Below, piece after piece: positions 18,701 through 26,707 of a DNA stretch of 63,211 nucleotides (the first letter of the stretch is position 1; each line of letters starts with the position of its first letter). This stretch comes from Verrucomicrobiota bacterium (GTDB taxonomy: Bacteria; Verrucomicrobiota; Kiritimatiellia; CAJWTS01). The notes beneath the pieces are model-generated. The model ran no database searches and had not been told where the DNA came from. It was given only the letters and a program-made list of their open reading frames with translations. A program made the position numbers and the translations under genes. Location: positions 1 to 63,211 of the forward strand of contig JAQBYD010000017.1 of assembly GCA_027623315.1 (NCBI GenBank), in the 5' to 3' direction.

Positions 18701-21700
18701 ACGAAGCCCTGGCCGCCGCGCTGGAAGCCGCGGAGCGGGCCGCCGTAGAGGCACACGCTGCGGACGAGATGGAGAACACGATGGCGCAGGCCCTGGCTGC
18801 CGTCAGGAATCAACAGGAAGAACTGGTCAAGCAGGCCGAGCAACTTGAGGGCACCACGCTGCGCGGCATGCACCTGACGAACATGGTCCAATCTACGCCT
18901 TCAGAATCGATGCGTAAAGCTGCCGAGGCGATGCAGACGGACGGTGCGGAACCCCTCAATGCGACCGACACCGCTCAGCGTGACGTCCAGGCGTTTGCCG
19001 ACCAACTCACTGGCATCTCAACCGGCGGCCTGGTCAAGGCCACTGGATCGACGAACACGGCACCGGAACTCGCCGCCATCGCAGAGGTTGCCGCTCGAGC
19101 CACGAAGCTCGCCGACGCGCAGCGCGAGATCGCGGCCCGCTTAAGGGATCTGAAGGAAAACTCGCGCAGGGAGATCGAGGCCAGCCGGGCCGAGGCCGCA
19201 CAACTGGCCGAGCAGGCCGCTGAGCACGAACGCCAGGCCCAGCAGGCGATGGACGAACTCCGTGAACTGGCGGCACCCCAGGAGAAGATCGAAGCCCAGA
19301 CCGCGGCCCTGTTCGATGCGATCCAGGAGGAAGCCCCTGAGATCGTACCGTTGATCGATGCGAGTCCTACCAATAGCATGCGTGACACAGCCGTTGCGCT
19401 GGCAGGAGACGATCCGATCCGCACGGCCCCTGGACAGATAGCCGAGGCCGCCACCGGCCTTGATGCCATTGCGGAAACCCTGCAGAACCGTGCCCTCCCG
19501 GCCGCCGACCGCCTCGCGCATGACGCGGCGGCCCTGGCGCAGCAGCAGCAGGGACTGGCCGACAAGGCGCAACATCTCGCGACGACGATGGACGATGCGC
19601 ACCGTGACGCCACCGAGGCCAGTGGTCGCGCGCGCGCAGCCCAGACGCAGGTCCAGCGGCTCGCGAACGCCGGCGTCCACACTCCCGCCCAGTCGGCGGA
19701 ACAGGCCCTGGAGTCGCGTGACGCCGCACACGCCATGGATGCCAAGGCAGACGCCGCGATCGAAGCGTGGAAGGACGCGGTCAAAGAAGCCGAGCAGGCG
19801 CAGGCCTCAAGTCGACTACCGGAACGACTCGTCCAGGCGGCGAAGCGACTTCCGCGCAATGAGGCGCCGGTCCAGCCGCTGATCGATCGGGCCAAACAGA
19901 AACAGGCAGCGGCCCGTGCCGAGCAACTGAAGGCGCAGACGGCACAGACGGCTGCCGAGGCCGCCCAACGTAAGGCAGAGACCGAGGCACTGAAGACCGC
20001 CGCGGCACTGCAGAAGGTTGCCCAGGCCCGCGACGAAGCACGCCAAACCCAACAAGCCGCCGAGAGCGCGCGAGCGCGAGCAGAGTCCGCGGTGGAAGAC
20101 CTCTCCTCCCTGCCCGCCGACATGGATACTGCCCCGGCAAGCGACGCGCCATCCACCAACATCGCCGCCGAATCCATGCGGGCGGCCGAAGCGGCATTGG
20201 ACGAGGCGATCAAGATGGACCACGACGCCGACGCCGCACAGCGCCAGGCCGAAAAGGCATGGAACGATGCTCTTGCGGCGAATACCGGGGAAAAGGCGGC
20301 CCGCGAAGAGGCCCGCCGGGCTGTCGAGCGCGCGGAGCGCGCACAGGAGAAGGCCGAGGACCTCCAGGCAGATGCTACGGAGCAATGGCAGGCCATACAG
20401 GATGTGGTGACTCCCGAGCCGGCCGCCGACGCACCCGAGGTCGTGCCCATACTGCAGCGCGACCTTGACCGCATTGCCGCAGCCCAGCAAGCGGCTGAAC
20501 AGGCTCGCGAGGCCGCCCAGCAAGCCATGCAGGCTGCAGCCGCCCAACAGGACCAGGCGCTCGCGGAGATGCATACCGCCATGTCCGGCACGCGTGCTCT
20601 CGATGAAGCTGCTGACGCAGCCAACGACGATCACCTCGAAGAGGCTCAAGCCGCGCTGATGCGCGAGCAGTTCAAGAGCGATCCGGCCAGTTTCGCCCAG
20701 AAAGCGGCACAGCGCGCCACCGAGGCGCGCGATCATGCTGGACGAGTCGCCGCTGAACTCAAGAGCGGAGCACCCAACCCGGCGACCGTCAACAAACTTG
20801 AAGATGCGCTCGAGGAAGCCGAGGCCATGGGTGCGGCGATGCATCGCCCCGTCGGCAAAGCCGACGAGATCTTCGACGAGCAGATCGCCCCGCTGGTGGG
20901 ACCGCAAGCGAAGCCGCACGACCCGATGTATCCCGCCGCGGCGCTCGACGCGCAGGAACTCAAGCAGGAGCTGGACGACTACGCAAACGACTTCAAGGAG
21001 CAAGCCGCGCAGATGGCTGCCGACGATACGCTCGCCGATTCGTGGAATGCCTACGAGGACGCGCTAGACGAAGCCATGGGGACGCAAGATGCGCTCGCGC
21101 AACTCCCCGCGATGACCGCAGCGGACGACACGATGCGCGACCTCAGCCGCACCCTGACTTCACCCGACGCGGCACAGACGCCGCAATCGCCAGCCGACGA
21201 GTTCGAACAATTGGCTCCAACAGAGAAGGCCGCACGTCTTGACGAGATAGCGAATGCGATCGCCGAATTTGCTCCCGCGCGGCATGAGGAGCTGAAGCAA
21301 CGGGCCCAGGCCCTTCGCGAAGATCCCGAGGTCAAGCAAGCCGCACTCGAGGCAGCCCAGACCGCCGCTGCGGCGGATGCCGCCGCGAAGAAACTTCAGG
21401 ACGTGCTCGCGAAGCGCGACGATGATCAGACCGCGCATCTCGCAGAGGAAGTCGCAGAGGTCCAGGAGATGCTCAAGCAAGGCATGGCAAGCGAGGCACA
21501 GGAGGCGGCGCGGGATCTTAGTGAAGACGTGGCGACGCTAACCGATCCGTTCTCCGGTTTCCCAAGTCCGTCCGAGCCTTCCCAGCCCCCGGAAGAACTC
21601 GTTGAGCAGGCCCTGGCCCAGGCTGAAGACGCGAATCCGCATGACCAACAAGCCGACGACGCGATGCAGAGATGGCAAGACGCCCTGAAGCAAGCCGAGC

Positions 21701-24700
21701 TGGAGCAGAATTCACCCGAACTCGCCAGCGCGCTGGCAGCCGCCGCGCAGAAGCGGCCGACGGACCAGCCGTCGATACAGCCCCAGATCGCCCAGGCCCA
21801 GCAACAGCAAGCCGCCGCCATGCAATCCCACCAGCAGGCTCAGCAAGCGTTGCAGAAAGCCGCGACAGAAATCCCGAAGGTTGCACAGGCCAAGGAGAAG
21901 ACGGGCGATGCGATTGCCGGTGCCATGCAGGCACAGACGAAAGCCGCAGCGGCCCAACAGGCGGCTGAGGAAGCGCAGCGCCGTGCCCAGGACGCTGTGC
22001 GTGCTGCACTGGATGGTGCGCCTTCAATTCCGCAGAAGCCCGAACCCGGCGAGCCCCAGCCGATTGAGGCCGCGAAGCCGCTGCAAATGGCCCAGCAAGC
22101 CGTGGACGAAGCCAGTCAGCTCAAACATGCCGCCGACGCTGCACAGTTCGACGCCGAGGACGCATGGCAGAAGGCGCTGAATGCCGCCGCGGCCGAAGAT
22201 GCCGCGCGTGAAGCGGCGGAGAAGGCCATCGAAGGTGCTGGGGAGGCGCAAGCGAAGGCCGAAGAGATGCAGGACGCGGCAACGGACAAGTGGAGAGAGG
22301 CCGTGGCGGCCGCCGCGCCGCCCGTAAGGCCCCCCCCCACAACGCCGCAGGAGGCGTCATCACCCCAGCCGACGGCTGCGTCTCCTTCCTCGCAACAAGT
22401 TCCGCCGCAACCTCTCCCGACGGAGACCTTGGACCGCCTGGCCAACGCAGAGGAACTCGCCGCTCGATCCAGCGATCAGGCAGCGGAAGCTATCGCGGCC
22501 GCGGGCCAGAAGCGCGCCGAGTCGATTGACGAGCTGGCACAAGGTTTCGAACGGATGCAGGAGCAACGCGCCCAACGCAGCGAAGCCGTGGACGAAGCGC
22601 TCGAAGAGGCAAAGACCGAGTTGATGCAAGAGCAGTTCGAGACGGATCCGGTCGCCTTTGCACAGGAAGCCGCCAAGCGCGCCGTTGCAGCGCGCGACCA
22701 GGCACAGAATATGGCGAATCAGTTACGAGCCGGAAAAGCGGATCCTGCCGTCCTCGACAAACTCGAAGATCAGGTCGAAGAGGTCGAAGCGATGAGCAAA
22801 GCCATGGGCAAACCCCTCGATGCTGCTGACGAGATTCTGGACCGTCACCTCAAACCGCAGGTCGATGCTGCACGGATCGCCCCCGCCCCTACCGCCAGCT
22901 CCAAGCCTCCCCTGACGCCGGCCGCTGTTGCTCCGACGGCAGACGATCTTCGCAAGGCTCTCGATGGCTACACGACGGAACTTCAGAAGGAAGCCAAGGA
23001 ACTCGCAGAAGACAAACAGCTCCAGGACGCGAGCGAAGAACTGCAGGTCGCACTGGCAGAGGCATCGCAGCAGCAATCTGAGCTTGAAGCGCTCCCAACG
23101 ATGCAAAAGGCGGACGAAACGGCGGCCAAAGTCGCCGATACCGAGCTGCCTTCCGCCGTGGAGCGTGCCCTCGATCCGCTGGGCGAAAACTTCGCCGAGT
23201 CGACACCGGCCCAGAAGGCACAGAAGCTAACCCAGATGGCCCAGGCCGTCGGAGCCGACGATGCGGAACTCAAGTTGGAGCTCGAGAAAGCCGCCAACGA
23301 TCTTCGCCAGGACCCCGCGGTGAAGGACGCTGAGCAGAAGGCGACGCAGTCCGCCGCTAAGGCGCAGGCTGCCGCCACGAAGGTTGGCCAGGAATTGGCC
23401 AGGCACAGCGAAAGCAGCGCACCCGATATCAAGGAACAGGTTGCCGAAGTTCAAGATCTGCTGAGGCAGAAGACCCCCACCGCGGCGAACGCGGTGGCCC
23501 AGGAATTGCATGAAGCCGTCAAGGCGATGACCGATCCGTTCCAACCCGAGGAGTCCGTCGCCAAATCCGATTCCCATGCGACGCTGGGTCCGGGTGAAAC
23601 CGCGATCGCCATGGCCGAGGCCGAGGCCGAGGAAGCCCATGCCCGTGCCGAGGTCGCGCAGAAACTGGCAGAGATGAAGCGCGTCGAAGAGGCGCTGCAA
23701 GCGCTTGCCCCGGTTCAGAGTGGGCTCGCCGCCGAGGCGGAAGCGATACGCAGCGAAGCAGCCGAAGCGCTCGTTGACTCCGCTATCCCCTTCTCCCTGC
23801 CCAATCCGTCGGAGGACATGCAACAGGCTGCCGAGGCGCTGGCTGCAGCCGGACCCGCCGAGGCCGTGCGCGCGGCCGAAGCCGCAGCGCAGGATGCCCA
23901 GGCACTTGCCGACGTCCTTGACGAGTCTCCGGTCCAGGACTTCGCGGAGAGAATTGCGGAGATCGAGGACGATTCGATGGAGCCGGACTTCGGTGAGGGA
24001 ATGACCGGGGACCTCTTTGCCAAGGCGAGCCCCGATTCGACGCCAGGGGCTTCACCCGAGTCGCAAGCCGAGGCACAGGCATCCCCGACACCCGGAAGCG
24101 AGTCGCAGCCATCTGAGAGTGCCGCCGCCGAGTCGCAAGCGTCCGAGTCGCCGGGTGCTCAGGCCGATAGCGGGCAGTCGCCGGACTCCGCAGGTCAGGA
24201 GCAGGCCTCCTCTCCGAGTCCATCGTCGCCGGGCCAGCAGGGCCAGAGTCCGGAGCCTGGCGCGCCCACTCCCTCCGATTCTCAAGCTGCGGGTCAACCG
24301 GGAGAGAAGAGCTCCCAGCCGGGACCGCCGTCATCCCCACCCGAAGCATCCCGTCCTCCATCGCCGGCCGCGGTGCCGATTGATTTCGCTGAGGAGGCGA
24401 AGCAGTTTGAGCAGGCCAAGCTTTCCCAGCAGGATCAATTTACGGAGGCCGACAAGCTGGACACGCGGGCATCAGAAGCCGCCGAGGCAATCCGCATTTC
24501 CGAGATGGGCAGACTGCGCGAGGAGCAGCAGCAGTTGGCCGAAGAGGCCATCGATCTGGCCCGCGCGATCGCCGAGATTATGCCCGATGCGGATGTCGCC
24601 AAAGAAGGCGCTCTTGATATGGTCGAAGCTGCGGCACACATGGGAGCGGATAGTCCGGAAACGGCGCAATCCGCAGCGCAAGAGGCGCAGGAGGCTATGG

Positions 24701-26697
24701 AACAGCTGTCCGACCGCCTGACCGCAGCCGCACAGCGTCCTGACCAGCCGCTCGACTGGCATCCTAAGCCCGAGTCATCTTCTGCGAACGCGGCGGAGCA
24801 AGTGGGCACTCCATCGGCTCCCGGCGAGCCCTCACCGACTATGGCCGGGAAAGCGCCTGCGCCGGAGGCCGGCACACAACCAACCGATTCGAAGGGGTCG
24901 CAACCGAATGAGCCGCAGCTCTCAAGCGCTTCCCCGGACGCCATGCCCACAGAGACGGGGCCGCAACCCCGCGCGAAAGAGAACTGGTTGGATCGTGCGC
25001 TGCACCCCGAACCGGGACAGCACGGGCGGCCCGACTCCCCCTCGGCTGAGGATCTTGTCGCCATGAGCGAGCAGCCGAGGCTTGCGAATCCGGAGTATGC
25101 ACTCCAGGACGGCCTGCTGCCGGACCGTCCTGAGGGCCTCTTCGGCTCGCGGGAGAAGCGCGACGCTGCCCTTCCGCCGGTACCGAAGCAGGATCGGAGT
25201 GCTGCGCCGCCCATGACAGGCCGGAAGCCAAACGCTGCCGGCACCGAACAGGCCTCCGCTCCGGCATCGGATTCGACGCCGCCAAGTAGTCAGTCTCCGC
25301 CGTCCCAATCAATACCGTCCCAATCAAAACCGTCCCAATCAAAGCCGTCGTCCGCAAGCGAGTCTGCGGAGAAGGGCTCTCCCTCCCAAGCGCCACAGGG
25401 CCCATCCCCAGAGCAACTTGCATCGGCGATGCAGAACTTGCCGGAAGAGCTTCTTGGCAAGGCTCGCGAGCTTGCCAAGAGCATGCAGGAGCCCAAGGGA
25501 CCTCAAGGACCTGAGAGACCTGAGGGACAAGGGGACCAGCCGGGGCAATCCGGGCAACCGAGCGAGTCGGGTAAATCGAGCGAGTCGGGCAAATCGAGCG
25601 AGTCGGGTAAATCGAGCGAGTCGGGTAAATCGAGCGAGTCGGGTAAATCGAGCGAGTCGGGTGACCCGGCGCAGCCAGGTCAACCAAGCGAGCCAGGTCA
25701 ACCAAGCGAGCCAGGTCAACCAAGTGAGCCGGGTCAACCGGGGCAGCCGGGACAACCGGGGCAGCCGGGACAACCGGGGCAGCCAGGACAACCAAGTGAG
25801 CCGGGGCAACCCGGGCAGCCGGGGCAACCGGGACAGCCGACTCCGTCAGGGGCCCCCAACTCGTTACAGGACCGTGGCGTGTCACCAGCACAGGCGGAAG
25901 AGTTCGCGATGCAGGCACAAGACATCGCGGCTCGCCAGAACCGCCTCGCCGAAGAGATGGAAGCGCTGACAGGGGCGAACGAGAAGGAGTTGCTCGAGAT
26001 GCGTGACCAGCATCTGGCGGAGCGTCTCTCCGGTATTGCAGACGACACGCGTGCCGTCGTGAGAGGCGCCGCCGAATTGATGCCGCAGAACGGATCCCTG
26101 CAGGCCCTGAAAGACCAATCCCTCGCACGTATCAGCCAGGCGGATCAGATCGCAGATGCGATGATGGAAAGCGCCGATGATGGCGGCACCGCTCCGCCAC
26201 CCGTGGGGAATCTCCCGCAGACACTGGCCGAGGCGTCCAGCTTTATACAGGGGCTGGGGCAGAGCATCCCGACACAGCCCGTAGATTCCGAAACGCCTGA
26301 AAGCGCCAAGGCGATGGCGGCGGCATACCAGGCCGTCAGCCAGGCTGCGGTAGCCCCCGGCGGCAACCAGAAGTCGGCCGCACACGCCGCCAGCAGCATG
26401 GCACAGGCAGCACAGCAAGCCTCGCAGGCCGCCATGGCGATGGGGCTTAACCCGGGCGGAGTTTCCGCGACCGGCGGCGGCGCGGACGGGTTCACCCACG
26501 AGGTACCCGACGGCGCGCTTCTCGAGATCGGCATCAGCCGGTCGGACTGGATGCGCCTTCCGGGCGAACTGCGCGACGAGATTCTACAGGCCGCCGCCGA
26601 AGAAGGACCGCAGGAGTACCGCCCCTTGATTAAGCGTTACTTCAGAGACATTGCAACCCGCTCAATGTGGTCGCGCCGAAACCGAGGACAGAAATAG
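15736..26697 (+). CDS. Giant 3,653-residue membrane-anchored coiled-coil protein (DUF4175-like)
   Basis: The start at ATG 15736 overlaps the previous stop (ATGA). Three helices (about 33-57, 61-79, 160-177) anchor the N-terminus. Residues about 190-520 are beta-rich, Ig-like and typical of DUF4175-like proteins. Residues about 520-2750 are almost pure Ala/Gln/Glu/Lys coiled coil, including two tandem copies of an approximately 650-residue block. Ser/Pro/Gly/Gln-rich linkers with SGKSSE and PGQ repeats (roughly 2765-2875 and 3010-3380) alternate with helical patches. The last 60 residues form a compact conserved domain (SDWMRLPGELRDEIL and YRPLIKRYF). It is probably a scaffold or tether for the MoxR/VWA machine. 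Its length and the internal duplication are unusual. Function unknown. Confidence 0.9.
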   Translation: MKIQERHHLPDTIEHTLRLIIRRARRIIILRGSCILLAVTLGALLAGMAIDAGVVLFSPAARWALTACVYAAIAWAAYRTIVKPLSHTFSMTGIARIIDLHHPELQERISSAVELISSDDAPDMRGSEALIAKLVEEAQEDVLRIRPRQEVSLKLARRQIIWAGGAALLMILVCALWPRQAPRLALRTAAPFLNLPNLRAEDLIVKPGDILSLSGESLEIKVGVNNANVDDARLLVVNEDGQESEIRMKPSRSRTDERRWFLSSAASTESSFRYRVRAGDAVSRYYNVTIVPRPDVEHFDVRYEYPAYTRAAPIDVRLSTPDIRGVAGTRVLVSAKLNKPMSNILLAFDGKPAGVETRVRTTPDGEVFVDFEFALTAGLDLEWDLRLTDEHGFSNEPSPATLAAVVDARPMVELESPEERELRMRFDGRIPLRFAASDDFGIQSIELLAKTDKGEIEPETIFESAETAVRDVARETPLRLSAYDLVGATRFVFQLRVSDELPEALGGPHVTLSDVVTIHLDDAAEFYKVQELKAQTDAVRSGIEAARKALQAARSQIDQLDRAAGNDREMTDAFQQRLNGFQRDIATGNELTAALAQTIDDGYYDGQDDRLASLLSDSLRTAELNAAQMELTEDPNQRIEYLDEAGEAVDESLEELQEMLAELDDMAGILKHALETEELAERQAELAAADWVPDDAAPQEEPVGLDRPRLTPDQRQREQDAILKDMATRLRGNPDALKTALARHRDEATRLAGDIKRIGDDKADVDTHSGTLSQLDQQRAKLLDSLPADVADPAARMNAANPMVLAQRLARADAGRTADPVDVLRNAGSQLDHGLDRSRREMTTEQLAKDAQSLVVPAEQLSLKIDQARDELQRGGAESVRELMAPLARPQQDLARIADDLRKRADAASPIARRALDIYDPEAHLEAADEALEAERPVAALKALQKAAEDSRKLAKALDAAVLAGKAEALATRQEDLARLAADAEENHHEALAAALEAAERAAVEAHAADEMENTMAQALAAVRNQQEELVKQAEQLEGTTLRGMHLTNMVQSTPSESMRKAAEAMQTDGAEPLNATDTAQRDVQAFADQLTGISTGGLVKATGSTNTAPELAAIAEVAARATKLADAQREIAARLRDLKENSRREIEASRAEAAQLAEQAAEHERQAQQAMDELRELAAPQEKIEAQTAALFDAIQEEAPEIVPLIDASPTNSMRDTAVALAGDDPIRTAPGQIAEAATGLDAIAETLQNRALPAADRLAHDAAALAQQQQGLADKAQHLATTMDDAHRDATEASGRARAAQTQVQRLANAGVHTPAQSAEQALESRDAAHAMDAKADAAIEAWKDAVKEAEQAQASSRLPERLVQAAKRLPRNEAPVQPLIDRAKQKQAAARAEQLKAQTAQTAAEAAQRKAETEALKTAAALQKVAQARDEARQTQQAAESARARAESAVEDLSSLPADMDTAPASDAPSTNIAAESMRAAEAALDEAIKMDHDADAAQRQAEKAWNDALAANTGEKAAREEARRAVERAERAQEKAEDLQADATEQWQAIQDVVTPEPAADAPEVVPILQRDLDRIAAAQQAAEQAREAAQQAMQAAAAQQDQALAEMHTAMSGTRALDEAADAANDDHLEEAQAALMREQFKSDPASFAQKAAQRATEARDHAGRVAAELKSGAPNPATVNKLEDALEEAEAMGAAMHRPVGKADEIFDEQIAPLVGPQAKPHDPMYPAAALDAQELKQELDDYANDFKEQAAQMAADDTLADSWNAYEDALDEAMGTQDALAQLPAMTAADDTMRDLSRTLTSPDAAQTPQSPADEFEQLAPTEKAARLDEIANAIAEFAPARHEELKQRAQALREDPEVKQAALEAAQTAAAADAAAKKLQDVLAKRDDDQTAHLAEEVAEVQEMLKQGMASEAQEAARDLSEDVATLTDPFSGFPSPSEPSQPPEELVEQALAQAEDANPHDQQADDAMQRWQDALKQAELEQNSPELASALAAAAQKRPTDQPSIQPQIAQAQQQQAAAMQSHQQAQQALQKAATEIPKVAQAKEKTGDAIAGAMQAQTKAAAAQQAAEEAQRRAQDAVRAALDGAPSIPQKPEPGEPQPIEAAKPLQMAQQAVDEASQLKHAADAAQFDAEDAWQKALNAAAAEDAAREAAEKAIEGAGEAQAKAEEMQDAATDKWREAVAAAAPPVRPPPTTPQEASSPQPTAASPSSQQVPPQPLPTETLDRLANAEELAARSSDQAAEAIAAAGQKRAESIDELAQGFERMQEQRAQRSEAVDEALEEAKTELMQEQFETDPVAFAQEAAKRAVAARDQAQNMANQLRAGKADPAVLDKLEDQVEEVEAMSKAMGKPLDAADEILDRHLKPQVDAARIAPAPTASSKPPLTPAAVAPTADDLRKALDGYTTELQKEAKELAEDKQLQDASEELQVALAEASQQQSELEALPTMQKADETAAKVADTELPSAVERALDPLGENFAESTPAQKAQKLTQMAQAVGADDAELKLELEKAANDLRQDPAVKDAEQKATQSAAKAQAAATKVGQELARHSESSAPDIKEQVAEVQDLLRQKTPTAANAVAQELHEAVKAMTDPFQPEESVAKSDSHATLGPGETAIAMAEAEAEEAHARAEVAQKLAEMKRVEEALQALAPVQSGLAAEAEAIRSEAAEALVDSAIPFSLPNPSEDMQQAAEALAAAGPAEAVRAAEAAAQDAQALADVLDESPVQDFAERIAEIEDDSMEPDFGEGMTGDLFAKASPDSTPGASPESQAEAQASPTPGSESQPSESAAAESQASESPGAQADSGQSPDSAGQEQASSPSPSSPGQQGQSPEPGAPTPSDSQAAGQPGEKSSQPGPPSSPPEASRPPSPAAVPIDFAEEAKQFEQAKLSQQDQFTEADKLDTRASEAAEAIRISEMGRLREEQQQLAEEAIDLARAIAEIMPDADVAKEGALDMVEAAAHMGADSPETAQSAAQEAQEAMEQLSDRLTAAAQRPDQPLDWHPKPESSSANAAEQVGTPSAPGEPSPTMAGKAPAPEAGTQPTDSKGSQPNEPQLSSASPDAMPTETGPQPRAKENWLDRALHPEPGQHGRPDSPSAEDLVAMSEQPRLANPEYALQDGLLPDRPEGLFGSREKRDAALPPVPKQDRSAAPPMTGRKPNAAGTEQASAPASDSTPPSSQSPPSQSIPSQSKPSQSKPSSASESAEKGSPSQAPQGPSPEQLASAMQNLPEELLGKARELAKSMQEPKGPQGPERPEGQGDQPGQSGQPSESGKSSESGKSSESGKSSESGKSSESGKSSESGDPAQPGQPSEPGQPSEPGQPSEPGQPGQPGQPGQPGQPGQPGQPSEPGQPGQPGQPGQPTPSGAPNSLQDRGVSPAQAEEFAMQAQDIAARQNRLAEEMEALTGANEKELLEMRDQHLAERLSGIADDTRAVVRGAAELMPQNGSLQALKDQSLARISQADQIADAMMESADDGGTAPPPVGNLPQTLAEASSFIQGLGQSIPTQPVDSETPESAKAMAAAYQAVSQAAVAPGGNQKSAAHAASSMAQAAQQASQAAMAMGLNPGGVSATGGGADGFTHEVPDGALLEIGISRSDWMRLPGELRDEILQAAAEEGPQEYRPLIKRYFRDIATRSMWSRRNRGQK
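19711..23550 (+). repeat. Internal tandem duplication (about 650 codons x 2) in the giant gene
   Basis: Copy 1 runs about 19711-21560 and copy 2 about 21628-23550. Landmark pairs in the same order are MREQFKSDPASFAQKAA (from 20659) and MQEQFETDPVAFAQEAA (from 22624); KLEDALEEAEAMGAAM and KLEDQVEEVEAMSKAM; EVQEMLKQ and EVQDLLRQ; LTDPFSGF (near 21541) and MTDPFQPE (near 23530). Offsets of 638-663 codons show small indels between copies. The DNA has diverged, so this is an old duplication. Confidence 0.85.
25300..25344 (+). repeat. 15-bp tandem repeat coding PSQS(I/K)
   Basis: Three near-identical units CCGTCCCAATCAATA, CCGTCCCAATCAAAA and CCGTCCCAATCAAAG in the Ser/Pro linker of the giant protein. 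Near-identity at the DNA level suggests recent slippage. Confidence 0.8.
25561..25668 (+). repeat. 18-bp tandem repeat coding SESGKS
   Basis: Five full units of AGCGAGTCGGGTAAATCG (one with C for T) and a sixth diverged unit. They code Ser-Glu-Ser-Gly-Lys-Ser in a disordered linker. Not a CRISPR: there are no spacers. Confidence 0.92.
25675..25838 (+). repeat. 9- and 18-bp tandem repeats coding PGQPSE / PGQ
   Basis: Three 18-bp units of the type CCAGGTCAACCAAGCGAG are followed by about twelve 9-bp units (CCGGGACAA, CCGGGGCAG and variants). They encode PGQPSEP and PGQPGQ tracts. Codon variants mix in a regular order, as expected of slippage plus drift. Confidence 0.9.
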
Positions 26698-26707
26698 GGA
26701 TGGTCAC

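Noticed and set aside
18975-20624. 549-codon and other minus-strand frames opposite the giant gene
   Set aside because: Ala/Gln-rich codons on the plus strand give long stop-free antisense frames rich in Ser, Ala and Arg; no domain is visible.
25561-25838. CRISPR-like repeat cluster
   Set aside because: Units are contiguous, in frame and without spacers; they code for linker residues.
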